A DNA stretch of 51,446 nucleotides from Edaphobacter sp. (lineage in GTDB: Bacteria > Acidobacteriota > Terriglobia > Terriglobales > Acidobacteriaceae). Shown here piece by piece: positions 1-7,268 of this stretch. Each line of letters opens with the position of its first letter. Position 1 is the first letter of the stretch. Position numbers and translations under genes: made by a program. The stretch spans positions 1 to 51,446 of the forward strand of contig JAOAPB010000038.1 in the NCBI GenBank assembly GCA_025462645.1, in the 5' to 3' direction. The notes beneath the pieces were generated by a model, which did not search any database, was not told the origin of the DNA, and saw only the letters and a list, made by a program, of their open reading frames with translations.

Positions 1-393
1 GATCTCCCAGTGGTGTCCGAATGGGTCGACGACGCGGCCTATGCGCCAGCCATACTCGTTGGTCATGCCCCGGACGACGGTGGCTCCTGCTGCAACGGCG
101 CGTTCGAAGGAGGCATCCGGATTCTCGACGGTGATGATGAGACGCACGGAGCCTCCGGCGAGGGTCTCCGGGCTGAAGTTCTGGTGTTCCGGGGACTCGT
201 CGGCGAGCCAGAATTCGGCTCCCTGGACGGAGAGCTGAGCGACTACCGCTCCGCTCTCGTCGTCCTGGCGGAATAACTCGCTGGCTCCGAAGGCTGCTTT
301 GTAGAACTCGATTGCCTTCGCTCCGCTTCGGACCGAGAGCATGGGAGAGATAGTGGTCTTTTGGGTGGGGGTGATCTCGGAGGATTGCGTCAT
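1..393 (-). CDS. VOC (glyoxalase/PhnB-like) protein, 3' end cut by window edge
   Basis: The reverse strand reads open from an ATG at 393 to the left edge, giving about 131 residues without a stop, so the C-terminus lies outside the window. The N-terminus (ISPMLSVRSGAKAIEFYKAAF) and the end of the visible part (GWRIGRVVDPFGHHWEI) are the two halves of a vicinal-oxygen-chelate fold of the PhnB-like type. That superfamily includes glyoxalases, dioxygenases and antibiotic-binding proteins, and the substrate cannot be told here. An AGAGG precedes the ATG by about 9 nt. It differs clearly in sequence from the second VOC gene at 5037-5525. Confidence 0.85.
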   Translation of the reverse strand, partial: MTQSSEITPTQKTTISPMLSVRSGAKAIEFYKAAFGASELFRQDDESGAVVAQLSVQGAEFWLADESPEHQNFSPETLAGGSVRLIITVENPDASFERAVAAGATVVRGMTNEYGWRIGRVVDPFGHHWEI

Positions 394-553
394 GGATATC
401 GCCTCTTTGGCTGGCCGGCTTGCGATCATGTGATGGGGGGACGATATCACTTGTGAGGAGACGAGTGAAAGAGCGTTCAGGCGAAGACGAGCTGTATCAG
501 GCGACCTGCATTAAGTTTGTTGACTAAGTCATGCGTTCCACCGATGGAAGTTC

Positions 554-1096
554 TTAGGAAGAGCTGTGGCCGTTACAGTGCAGTACGCCGAGGTATTGCT
601 TCCACGGACCTACGGTGTCGCGGTATTGGTGGGCCATAATCCTTGAGATCTGGTGGAGGTGCGTTAAGTCGTGAGTGGCCCAAGTCGCCAGCAGCTCGGA
701 CAGAGTCACTGCTCCGAAGGCGGGGTGACGTCCGCGTCGTTCGAGGTCTTCCAGGTTTAGGTTCAATGCGCGTAGTTCGTGTAGATTTTCTGATCGCAGG
801 TGAGCAAATTCATCGAGTAGCCGATCGAGCGACTTGCCTTGGCTCTCTTGCGTGTGTCCCTCACGATCCAGTGGCTCGAAGGTCTGACTCTCGGCGAATT
901 GCAGCACCATCCTTGCTCGCGGCATCCAGTCGGTGCGCTCGCAGTGAGCCAGATGGCCGATGACGTCGAAGACGGTCCAGGTGTTTTCTCCTTCGTTTCG
1001 GAGCGTCCATTCTTCGGGTAGGTCATGCAGAAGGGCATTGAGAGCAGCGGGGGTGCGAGTGAGTAGAGAGATTGTTTGGGGCAGGTTGTGCTGCAT
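554..1096 (-). CDS. DinB/YfiT-like four-helix putative metal-dependent protein
   Basis: 180 residues. The pattern is that of the DinB superfamily: a segment with TWTVFDVIGHLAHCERTDW near residue 45 (His on helix 2) and a C-terminal ATHDLTHLHQISRI, whose two His residues with the earlier one would form the usual metal-binding triad. DinB-like proteins are small helical bundles, some acting as bacillithiol or mycothiol transferases; the thiol used by this organism is unknown, so no reaction is assigned. I chose the ATG at 1096 because a GAGG lies 8 nt upstream. The open frame continues to 1330, but that extension has no recognisable sequence. Confidence 0.85.
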   Translation of the reverse strand: MQHNLPQTISLLTRTPAALNALLHDLPEEWTLRNEGENTWTVFDVIGHLAHCERTDWMPRARMVLQFAESQTFEPLDREGHTQESQGKSLDRLLDEFAHLRSENLHELRALNLNLEDLERRGRHPAFGAVTLSELLATWATHDLTHLHQISRIMAHQYRDTVGPWKQYLGVLHCNGHSSS

Positions 1097-1356
1097 CAGG
1101 TTCCTCGATTCGTAGAGGTAATTCTCAGAGGCTCCGCTAAATATTCTGAGGCGGCAGATCGAGGATACCGCGGTTCGCGCGGGCGCGAATGCCCCCTCAT
1201 GCAGTGAGACTGCAATAGCGGCCACCTGTGTACCTGTCTTTTTCGGTTGACAGTTTGAGTGGAGGCAAGGATGATGACCGTGGCTTGCGGATGATTGCCT
1301 CAGTGGCAGATTCTGTCCTGGTCCGAGCAACGAGCGATACTATGCGGAGATTCTCG

Positions 1357-2217
1357 ATGCGCTTTAAACTCTTTTGTGCCTGTGCCAGCTTCGTGCTGCT
1401 GGCGTCCGGTTGTGCCAACCATCGCGTCGCCTCGGTGAAGACAGCTCAGGCTCCGGTCGTCGTTGACGACACGGTGCGCGAGGCACAGCCTAACGACTAT
1501 CTACGCGTCAGCTTTGTTCCGGCGGGCGTGAAGGTCACGACCCTTTCCCGTCCCGGAGCCGTGCGTGCTTTCGCGACGGCCACACCACTCTTCTCGCCGC
1601 CGCTGAAGCTCGAAGAGCTCCCCTATTATTCAGGCCTGGTGAATGACGACAAGAACGTGCTGGTGGCGATGCGCTGCCGGCCAACGCATCCCGAGACAGT
1701 CGATGCGGTGCTCGCAACCTGGCCCAATGTCTTCCTGGCCATCCAGCGGGATGTTCCACAGGATCCTGCCGGTTGCGGCGGGGAATCGGCGAATACGGCT
1801 GCACAGGCGTCGTGCTTTGCCAAGGCTTTCGTCGACCCTCCGGCGACAGCAGTTCCTACTTCGCTGGCACATACGTTCAGCTATGCCGGAACGCTCTACG
1901 ATGCCGACCATGCGGCGCTCGCCAAGTGGCTGCAGGATAACTATGGGATCTTCCCCGCGTTTAGCGGAATGGGCTACTCGGTCAAGGATTCTTACTCGCT
2001 GAGCAGCCAGCCGATGACCTCGCAGCAGATCCTGGTGAAGTCGGTGTCGTCGGAATACATCCTGAAGAACGTCTCGCTCTCTGACGCCGGCTGCCGCTGC
2101 ATTTCGGTTGCGCCCTATCCCGGCCGATCGAGCGAACGGCTCGACCCGGATTTCATCGAACAGGCTGGAGGCGATGGGGTCTGCAAGACGGTCGACCGGC
2201 TATCTCGATCGAGATGA
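1357..2217 (+). CDS. Predicted lipoprotein of unknown function
   Basis: 286 residues from the ATG at 1357, preceded by GGAGA at 6 nt. An ATG at 1342 in frame is possible but lacks such a site. The N-terminus MRFKLFCACASFVLLASGC is a lipoprotein signal peptide with lipobox LASGC, so the mature protein should be anchored in the envelope. The rest has several Cys residues (for example AMRCRP, PAGCGG, QASCFAK, AGCRCIS) that could form disulfides after export. The C-terminal end is basic and ragged (TVDRLSRSR) and runs into repeat-rich DNA, so the original stop may have been displaced. I do not recognise the family. Confidence 0.7.
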   Translation: MRFKLFCACASFVLLASGCANHRVASVKTAQAPVVVDDTVREAQPNDYLRVSFVPAGVKVTTLSRPGAVRAFATATPLFSPPLKLEELPYYSGLVNDDKNVLVAMRCRPTHPETVDAVLATWPNVFLAIQRDVPQDPAGCGGESANTAAQASCFAKAFVDPPATAVPTSLAHTFSYAGTLYDADHAALAKWLQDNYGIFPAFSGMGYSVKDSYSLSSQPMTSQQILVKSVSSEYILKNVSLSDAGCRCISVAPYPGRSSERLDPDFIEQAGGDGVCKTVDRLSRSR

Positions 2218-2268
2218 TGATGGGATTGAGGTGCGGCTGGTGAAAGACGGTTCACGCGGGGCGCGAAT

Positions 2269-2345
2269 GCCCACCTTCGCGACGATGATCTGTCGCGAAG
2301 ATGGGCACCGATTGTGTGATTCTGCTCAGGTCTGGGCCACCCAGC
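2269..2345 (+). repeat. Dispersed hairpin repeat, family A, copy 1 (composite form)
   Basis: A 15-bp stem with one mismatch pairs 2269-2283 with 2292-2306 around an 8-nt loop. It is followed by GGGCACC and, about 30 nt later, by TCTGGGCCACCCA (2332-2344). The same hairpin plus GGGCACC plus TCTGGGCCACCCA order recurs at 4277-4343, so the unit appears to be composite. Confidence 0.75.
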
Positions 2346-2414
2346 CACCCGCGATCTCAACGTGAATCGTATGGAATTCAGGCTGACCTAGCGGGTGAGA
2401 GCTGTGGCTTTGGC

Positions 2415-2446
2415 TTTGTGCACCGATATCTTTTGTGCACCGATAT
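2415..2446 (+). repeat. Direct repeat pair, 15 bp, period 17
   Basis: TTTGTGCACCGATAT occurs at 2415-2429 and again at 2432-2446. Each copy contains the palindrome GTGCAC. Function is not evident. Confidence 0.7.
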
Positions 2447-2494
2447 ATAGCGAATCAGTGAGATTTGGGCGATCTTTGGCGAGCAGTTTTCGTT

Positions 2495-2532
2495 CCCACC
2501 CTTCGCAAAAGCGCGAAGGATGGGGGCACCCG
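2495..2532 (+). repeat. Dispersed hairpin repeat, family A, copy 2
   Basis: CCCACCCTTCGC (2495-2506) pairs with GCGAAGGATGGG (2513-2524) across a 6-nt loop with a single A-C mismatch, followed by GGCACCCG. The same mismatch at the same place is seen in the copies at 5596 and 21615. Confidence 0.8.
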
Positions 2533-2605
2533 CGCTTTTGTGGTTGGTTGAGAGTGTTTCGTTGAGAGTGGGTGGTGGGCTATCCCGCCTTCGTCACCTC
2601 AGCGG

Positions 2606-4171
2606 CTAACCGCGGAGTTGCGCTGCGATGCGCTCAATTGCGTGGTGGGCAGATAATATCGCTCCCTCCTGCCATCCGACCAGGTGTGAGAGGTAGTCGC
2701 CTGCAAAGTATGTGCGGCCCTCGGGCTTTTCGAACTGGGCGTATGCTGCGCCGCTGCCGGGAAGGAAGTTGTTGGCGAAGCAGCCAAGCGAGTAGGGAAT
2801 CCTGCTCCAACTGACATAGACGGGCTTGTTCAGCAGGTGCGAGCGCCCTGGGTGCAGTTTTTCGACCGCGGCGCGCGAGGCATCCAGCTTGGCCTCGATC
2901 GTGGGGAGTGCGCCGAAGGGAGTGGGCGCGCCGGTAAAGAAATCGATCTCGGTATTGAAGCCGGCAACGAGGACGCCCGACTTCGAAAAGAGCTTGTCGG
3001 TCGGATACCAGACAAGGTCGACGTTGTTTTTGAGGAACGAGATGCCGCCGTAGATGTTGTCCTCGGTCTCCCAGAAGCGCGGCGACTCCCATCCGATCTT
3101 GTAGAGCGCAGCCATCGACATGCCTGTGAAGGCACGCCGAGTCTCTGGCGTGAAGTTATTCTTTGTCTTAGCCAGCACGGTGATGGGCATGGTGCAGATG
3201 CAGTAGTCCGCTGTGTGTGTCTTTGGGGCGCCAGACTTTGTATAGGCGATGGTAACGTTGCGATCGCCCGTCGTGATCTCGGTGACTGCACATTCATAGT
3301 GGACTAGTTCGCCGAGCGACTTTGCGAATCCGTATGGAATGCGGTCCATGCCGCCAACCGGCTGGAACATGGTGGCCTGCCAGTCGATCTGCTCCTCGTA
3401 GAACTCTCCTTTGGAGAGGTCAGCGGCGAGCAGCTCGCTGAACTTGAGCGGCTTGCGCACCATCTCGTGAGATGGGCCTGCTCCCGGCGGAGTGATGTAG
3501 CCCGCGCGAGGGGTCCCGTGGTATTTGCCTTTGTCGTCGAGATCGCCGAAGTCCTGAACGAATGCAAGAAGGCGGGCCTCGTCTTCCTTTGAGAGATCGT
3601 CGTCGAGAGTGTGCTTGTTGATGGCCTTGGCCAGCAGTTCGGAGAGATAGCCGCGCGTGTCGTAGATAACCTGGCGCATCTCGACTGGCTTGCCGCCGTT
3701 GATCTCCGGGGCCTGCATATGGGCGGAACGAGACGCGTTGACCTCGACCTCAAGGGGTACACCGAGTTGCTTGCAGTAGCCCAGCAGGTGAGTATGAATC
3801 GAGGGAATTCGAGCCGGACCCGGGTTGAGGTAACCGCCGTCTGCCCACGTGCAGTGCTGCACCGTGCCGTCGGTAAACTCGACCTTGCTGCCGTCGCGAA
3901 TGGTCCAGCTTCTGCCGCCGGGACGGCTGCGAGCCTCAAGGACGATGCACTCGAACCCCGCCTTGCGAAGCTCGTAGGCCGAGGCGAGCCCCGCGATACC
4001 TGCTCCGAGGATGACGATTTTTTTGCCTTTGCCGAAGTCCGCAGGCAGCTCCGGGAGGTCAGACAGGCCAACGGCCGGGATGAGTCCAAGCGTCTGCATG
4101 GCGGCGAAGGCGGCGGAGTATCCGCCGAACTGAGCCATGCGCTGAAGAAAAACGCGTCGAGTGAGGCCCAT
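2606..4171 (-). CDS. Tat-exported flavin monoamine oxidase-like FAD protein
   Basis: 521 residues. A twin-arginine signal (LTRRVFLQRMAQFGG) is followed by a Rossmann FAD-binding motif, KKIVILGAGIAGLASAYELRKAG around residues 50-70, then the second flavin motif EARSRPGGRSWT, and a C-terminal GRTYFAGDYLSHLVGWQEGAI that binds the flavin in the amine-oxidase fold. Length and motif order fit the flavin monoamine/L-amino-acid oxidase family, which oxidatively deaminates amines or amino acids and releases H2O2. Export suggests a periplasmic role. GGAGG sits 6 nt before the ATG. It is convergent with the lipoprotein gene and lies alone. The substrate cannot be read from sequence. Confidence 0.9.
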   Translation of the reverse strand: MGLTRRVFLQRMAQFGGYSAAFAAMQTLGLIPAVGLSDLPELPADFGKGKKIVILGAGIAGLASAYELRKAGFECIVLEARSRPGGRSWTIRDGSKVEFTDGTVQHCTWADGGYLNPGPARIPSIHTHLLGYCKQLGVPLEVEVNASRSAHMQAPEINGGKPVEMRQVIYDTRGYLSELLAKAINKHTLDDDLSKEDEARLLAFVQDFGDLDDKGKYHGTPRAGYITPPGAGPSHEMVRKPLKFSELLAADLSKGEFYEEQIDWQATMFQPVGGMDRIPYGFAKSLGELVHYECAVTEITTGDRNVTIAYTKSGAPKTHTADYCICTMPITVLAKTKNNFTPETRRAFTGMSMAALYKIGWESPRFWETEDNIYGGISFLKNNVDLVWYPTDKLFSKSGVLVAGFNTEIDFFTGAPTPFGALPTIEAKLDASRAAVEKLHPGRSHLLNKPVYVSWSRIPYSLGCFANNFLPGSGAAYAQFEKPEGRTYFAGDYLSHLVGWQEGAILSAHHAIERIAAQLRG

Positions 4172-4276
4172 GTGGTCCTCCGTGTAGCAGGAGATGATGC
4201 GAGAGGTTCTTCGTCAGCATGGATCAGATGCTGAGTCTTTTGCAAGCAGAAAGAGAGGCGCGGAGCGCGAATGCTT

Positions 4277-4343
4277 ATATCTCAGAATCGAGATATGGGG
4301 CACCCGAGTTTGTTGTGTGGGCTAGATCTGGGCCACCCACCAT
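4277..4343 (+). repeat. Dispersed hairpin repeat, family A, copy 3 (composite, variant stem)
   Basis: ATATCTC (4277-4283) pairs with GAGATAT (4290-4296) over a 6-nt loop, followed directly by GGGGCACCCGAG and then TCTGGGCCACCCA (4328-4340). The stem differs from the other copies while the tail is conserved, so the tail, not the stem sequence, defines the family. Confidence 0.75.
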
Positions 4344-4427
4344 TCGGCTGGGTTATGGATCCATCGGGCACGTAAGGACCGTCGCCACGCGCATCGAAGA
4401 GACTATCGAAGGAGAGAGGCGGGATCG
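4344..4427 (+). pseudogene. Remnant duplicate of the 3' part of the VOC gene at 5037-5525
   Basis: These 84 bases match 5398-5482 with one single-base gap and a handful of substitutions; the longest shared run is CACGCGCATCGAAGAGACTA-like sequence encoding TRIEET. Only the C-terminal segment around GWVMDPAGHVWTVATRIEETTEGERRDR is represented, the corresponding Trp codon has become an Arg codon, and similarity ends abruptly on both sides. It abuts the composite repeat on its left. Confidence 0.85.
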
Positions 4428-4515
4428 AATGCCTAGACTACCCTCCCCCTCCCCCTTAGGGATATCTTGGAGGTAAGTGCTGGTAGATGTCGGTTTAAGG
4501 GTAGGTCGCATGGCT

Positions 4516-4556
4516 AAAATATAGATTCCAAGTTACTTACGTCCAAAATATAGATT
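4516..4556 (+). repeat. Direct repeat pair, 12 bp, period 29
   Basis: AAAATATAGATT occurs at 4516-4527 and 4545-4556 in a locally AT-rich patch. It could be a promoter region relic; no gene is positioned to use it clearly. Confidence 0.55.
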
Positions 4557-4608
4557 TCATTGGGTTTATCTGGCGATCGTGTTCTCCTTTTCAGACGATT
4601 TAAGAAAA

Positions 4609-4641
4609 AAGGCTGCGGCGGGGTATGTCCGCGGCAGCCTT
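4609..4641. terminator. Intrinsic-terminator-like hairpin, possibly bidirectional
   Basis: AAGGCTGCGGCGG (4609-4621) pairs with CCGCGGCAGCCTT (4629-4641) with one mismatch around a 7-nt loop. It is flanked by an A-run on the left and T-rich sequence on the right, so it could work on either strand. No intact gene ends close to it, which fits a gene lost from this gap. Confidence 0.65.
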
Positions 4642-5036
4642 ATTTCTTCTCTGTTTCTATTTTATAGAAGGGGGTAGAACTAAACGGCAGTTTTGGCGGG
4701 TTTTTATTCGCTTTGGTTTGAGCGGGTTAGGTGGGTTTGAGGGGTCTCGGGGGCTTGACAGGTTTTGGGAGAGGCGTTGAGTTGGGCGCGTGAGGGGCCG
4801 CGCGGTGTTGTGGCTGGTTCCGGCAAAGCTATTCCGGCGTTTGAGAAGATTCCGGCGTCGCATCCGTTGTTGCATACGGCAGAGGGCGAACTCTTCCGAA
4901 GAGTGATGGCGCGGGCTTGCGGGAATTGCCGTCTCTCTGCGGTAGTGGATGGTATAGGAGAGCGAATCGGCAGGGTGGGGCTGCGGCAGTAGAATTTTCT
5001 ACTCTGGATTGCGGAGGATCTGGATGCGGAGGGCAT

Positions 5037-5525
5037 ATGTCAGAAGGTGGAGTGAAGGGAATACCCGATGGCGCATCGGTCGTGACGCCGAGGCTGTTTT
5101 GCCGCGATGTAGTGGCTGAGATCGATTTCTGCAAGAACACGTTTGGCGCGGTAGAGCGGGTACGCAGGTCAGGCCCGGATGGGACCGTGGCGCATGCGTT
5201 GATGATGATTGGGCCCGCGATGATCATGATCGAGGGAGAGTGGCCGGGGCTGGCGAGCCGTGCTCCGAAAGCGGACGGCAGCTCGCCGGTGGTGATCTAC
5301 GTCTATGTCGAGGATGTGGACAAGACGGTGGAGCGCGCGGTGGCTGGAGGGGCGAAGGTCCTGTTCCCAGTGGAGAACCAGTTCTGGGGCGACCGCATCG
5401 GCTGGGTAATGGATCCGGCGGGGCACGTATGGACCGTCGCGACGCGCATCGAAGAGACTACCGAAGGAGAGAGGCGGGATCGTTGGTCCGGCATTCTGGA
5501 AGAGGCGGATCCCGGTACTGCTTAG
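5037..5525 (+). CDS. VOC (glyoxalase/PhnB-like) protein
   Basis: 162 residues. Sequence from about residue 12 (ASVVTPRLFCRDVVAEIDFCKNTFGAVERVRR) through DRIGWVMDPAGHVWTVATRIEE gives the paired beta-alpha-beta-beta-beta modules of the VOC superfamily, PhnB-like branch. I chose the ATG at 5037 because GGAGG lies 4 nt before it; the open frame starts further left but the extension is not conserved-looking. After the VOC core there is an acidic tail (ERRDRWSGILEEADPGTA). Its 3' part has a degenerate duplicate 1 kb upstream. Substrate is unknown. Confidence 0.88.
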   Translation: MSEGGVKGIPDGASVVTPRLFCRDVVAEIDFCKNTFGAVERVRRSGPDGTVAHALMMIGPAMIMIEGEWPGLASRAPKADGSSPVVIYVYVEDVDKTVERAVAGGAKVLFPVENQFWGDRIGWVMDPAGHVWTVATRIEETTEGERRDRWSGILEEADPGTA

Positions 5526-5595
5526 GAATCTCTTGTGGATAGGTGGATGCTGACGTCAACGAGGGCAAAAGACGGCGGGTTCAGCTTTATGCGTT

Positions 5596-5682
5596 CCCAC
5601 CCTTCACGGTGAGACTGCGAAGGATGGGCACCCGAACTTTTGTGGCTCGAACAAGAGAGCAGAAGCGGAAGGATGGGACACC
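5596..5682 (+). repeat. Dispersed hairpin repeats, family A, copies 4 and 5
   Basis: CCCACCCTTCAC (5596-5607) pairs imperfectly with GCGAAGGATGGG (5617-5628), followed by CACCCG. A second, right-half-only copy with GGAAGGATGGGACACCCG ends at 5682. The two are in the same orientation. Confidence 0.7.
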
Positions 5683-5698
5683 CGGCGACATTCGCCAG

Positions 5699-5728
5699 TC
5701 TCTCCGGAGAGAACCCTACTTCGTAGGG
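5699..5728 (-). terminator. Two adjacent palindromes at the 3' end of the glycine-rich gene
   Basis: TCTCTCCGGAGAGA (5699-5712) is a perfect 14-bp palindrome, and CCCTAC-TTC-GTAGGG (5714-5728) is a perfect 6-bp-stem hairpin overlapping the stop codon of the glycine-rich gene. There is no U-tract, so this may be a Rho-independent-like or mRNA-stabilising structure rather than a classical terminator. Confidence 0.45.
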
Positions 5729-6429
5729 AGGGCGAGCTCGTGCATGGACCGCGTAGCGTCGGCGTCGCCTTCGGGGCCCTTCACGCCTGAGTCGCCTGGA
5801 TCTCCGGTTGGGCCGCCTGCAGCCTGATCGCCGTCTCCCAATCCGCCACGCCGTCCTCCCATACCTCCCGATCCTCCAGCTCCCGGATTACCCGGCTGGC
5901 CGCCATGCCCATGCGTGCCCAAGAGCGTGTATTTGAGATCTGAGCTCTTGATTGGCGGGTAATAGAGCACGATCAGAGTGCCTCCGTTGCCACCTTTTCC
6001 TCCGTCGCCAGCTCGACCTCCGCGTCCGCCTTTACCGCCGTTCCCTCCGTTTTGATCGTCTTCGCAGCCCATACCGTTGCCACCGTCGCCACCGGTTTGT
6101 CCCGGACCGCCCTGACCCCCGTTGGCGCCCTGCATGCCGTCTCCACCTTGGAGATTGAATTGCACGCCATCCATGTACTCGCTGACTACCACGGAGATGA
6201 TCGCGCCGTTATCACCCTGGAGGCCTGGTATACCAGGTGTTCCGGGCGCGGCTGGCCCAACTGTGCCTCCAGGCTCTCCGACGGTTGCAGCCGTGTCTGG
6301 AAGGGGATTCCACCAGCCTGTACAGTTCGCTGCATTGCCGTGAGCCCCAGGCCCAGCATACCCCCCCGCCGCTGGAGGAGCATCAGGTTGCTTTGGGGTA
6401 TCGGGTTTCTTTCCAATGATGTCAGCCAT
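5716..6429 (-). CDS. Glycine-rich, collagen-like protein
   Basis: 237 residues. The N-terminal 30 residues are Pro/Lys-rich with no signal peptide. Most of the rest is Gly-rich: a short collagen-like Gly-X-Y run (GTPGIPGLQGDNG), then long GG-X repeats (GGDGGNGMGCEDDQNGGNGGKGGRGG and similar). Two short hydrophobic beta-like segments interrupt the Gly tracts: AIISVVVSEYMDGVQFNL and GTLIVLYYPPIKSSDLKYTLLG. Such architecture is known in structural or surface proteins, but no function can be assigned. The start codon lies inside the end of the upstream gene (8-nt overlap), so the two are translated from one mRNA. Composition is uniform with the partner gene, so transfer is not indicated. Confidence 0.85.
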   Translation of the reverse strand: MADIIGKKPDTPKQPDAPPAAGGYAGPGAHGNAANCTGWWNPLPDTAATVGEPGGTVGPAAPGTPGIPGLQGDNGAIISVVVSEYMDGVQFNLQGGDGMQGANGGQGGPGQTGGDGGNGMGCEDDQNGGNGGKGGRGGRAGDGGKGGNGGTLIVLYYPPIKSSDLKYTLLGTHGHGGQPGNPGAGGSGGMGGRRGGLGDGDQAAGGPTGDPGDSGVKGPEGDADATRSMHELALPTK

Positions 6430-7066
6430 TGACAGTCCTCCTCGGTGAATCTGTTAAGGTGGCGGTTGGTGAAAACCCTGCACGGAAGGACGTGATTCCG
6501 GCACAATCGATACGAGAGACAGGCGCCTGCATTTGGATGCGAGCACCGTGGTCTAAGCTGATGTGTCGAGCGAAGAGCACCTGGACTCTTTCGTCACAGA
6601 TAAGGGTGGCATTCCTGCCAACATATATATCCTGGAAGAGAGCCGCCGTAATCGAAAAGGCAGATACGAGATGAGCGAACTCATTCAGTTCGTGCTTTGG
6701 AGTAGCTGAGATGTCATTGACGAGAGCCCAAGTGAATTTGGTTTCAAGCTCTTTGCTGCCCAAGCGCAAATGGGGAGTCGAGATCATGCGATATCGATCT
6801 GCAGTCGCGACGTATTCGATGCGGTTACTTGCAGGCGCTCGATCGAGTCTCGCCGACGCATGCGGGACGCCGATCCAGCGCTTGAGGTCATGAAGCGACT
6901 CGGGCCGCAATTCTCGGAGGTGCCCCTGAAACCGGCGACTGTCCGCAGTCAGCACGAGGGTCTGATGATCGCTGACTTCTAAATTCCCAATTTCTTCCGG
7001 CGCTTCTAGGTGATACAGCGCGAGTCGATCTTTGAGAACCAACTTTGAGACTGGGTATTCTGGCAT
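6422..7066 (-). CDS. Unrecognised protein, partner of the glycine-rich protein
   Basis: 214 residues from the ATG at 7066, which has a GGGGGTGAG about 5 nt upstream; an alternative ATG at 7102 adds MRASVLGLGGEC. No signal peptide or membrane segment. The N-terminal half is mixed charged sequence with several Leu-rich strands. The C-terminal half has short alternating hydrophobic strands with Gly/Asn turns (DIYVGRNATLICDERVQVLF, then ARHISLDHGARIQM), which would suit a small beta-solenoid. It overlaps the glycine-rich gene by 8 nt and leads the operon. I know of no named family for it; beta-solenoid is my inference only. Confidence 0.75.
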   Translation of the reverse strand: MPEYPVSKLVLKDRLALYHLEAPEEIGNLEVSDHQTLVLTADSRRFQGHLRELRPESLHDLKRWIGVPHASARLDRAPASNRIEYVATADRYRMISTPHLRLGSKELETKFTWALVNDISATPKHELNEFAHLVSAFSITAALFQDIYVGRNATLICDERVQVLFARHISLDHGARIQMQAPVSRIDCAGITSFRAGFSPTATLTDSPRRTVNG

Positions 7067-7268
7067 GCACTCACCCCCGAGTCCGAGAACACTAGCTCTC
7101 ATTCAGAGCCTTGTCAACTCTGTCAGTCAGGATGGGATGATTGCGTCAGAGTGATGTCTCTACTAAGGAGTGTTGTCTGTCCTTCTACGACCGTCGCCTT
7201 TTTGCTTTTGGGGCGGCAGAGGTGAGAACGGCTACGAGAGATCTGACGGACTTCTAACTAGCCATAGG

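Larger units (their letters stand above)
2218..2605. other. Gap holding dispersed repeats
   Basis: No credible gene is seen. The stretch contains two copies of the GGGCACC-type hairpin repeat (2269-2345 and 2495-2532), a 15-bp direct repeat pair (2415-2446), and a 10-bp direct repeat GTTGAGAGTG at 2547-2556 and 2561-2570. It separates the convergent lipoprotein and amine oxidase genes. Confidence 0.6.
4172..5036. other. 865-bp gap with repeats, a VOC gene remnant and a terminator
   Basis: No gene I would defend. In order it holds a composite family A repeat (4277-4343), an 84-bp remnant of a VOC gene 3' end (4344-4427), a 12-bp direct repeat pair in AT-rich DNA (4516-4556), a strong hairpin (4609-4641), and about 350 bp of GC-rich DNA leading to the VOC gene, where nothing else is recognisable. 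Confidence 0.6.

Noticed and set aside
2606..4171. Carotenoid or phytoene desaturase identity for the FAD protein
   Set aside because: The Tat signal, length and C-terminal GDYLSHLVGWQEGAI fit the monoamine/L-amino-acid oxidase group better, and no carotenoid genes are nearby.
4765..4992. A 75-codon open frame between the repeat region and the VOC gene
   Set aside because: No ribosome site, no family resemblance, and overlap with an equally long antisense frame.
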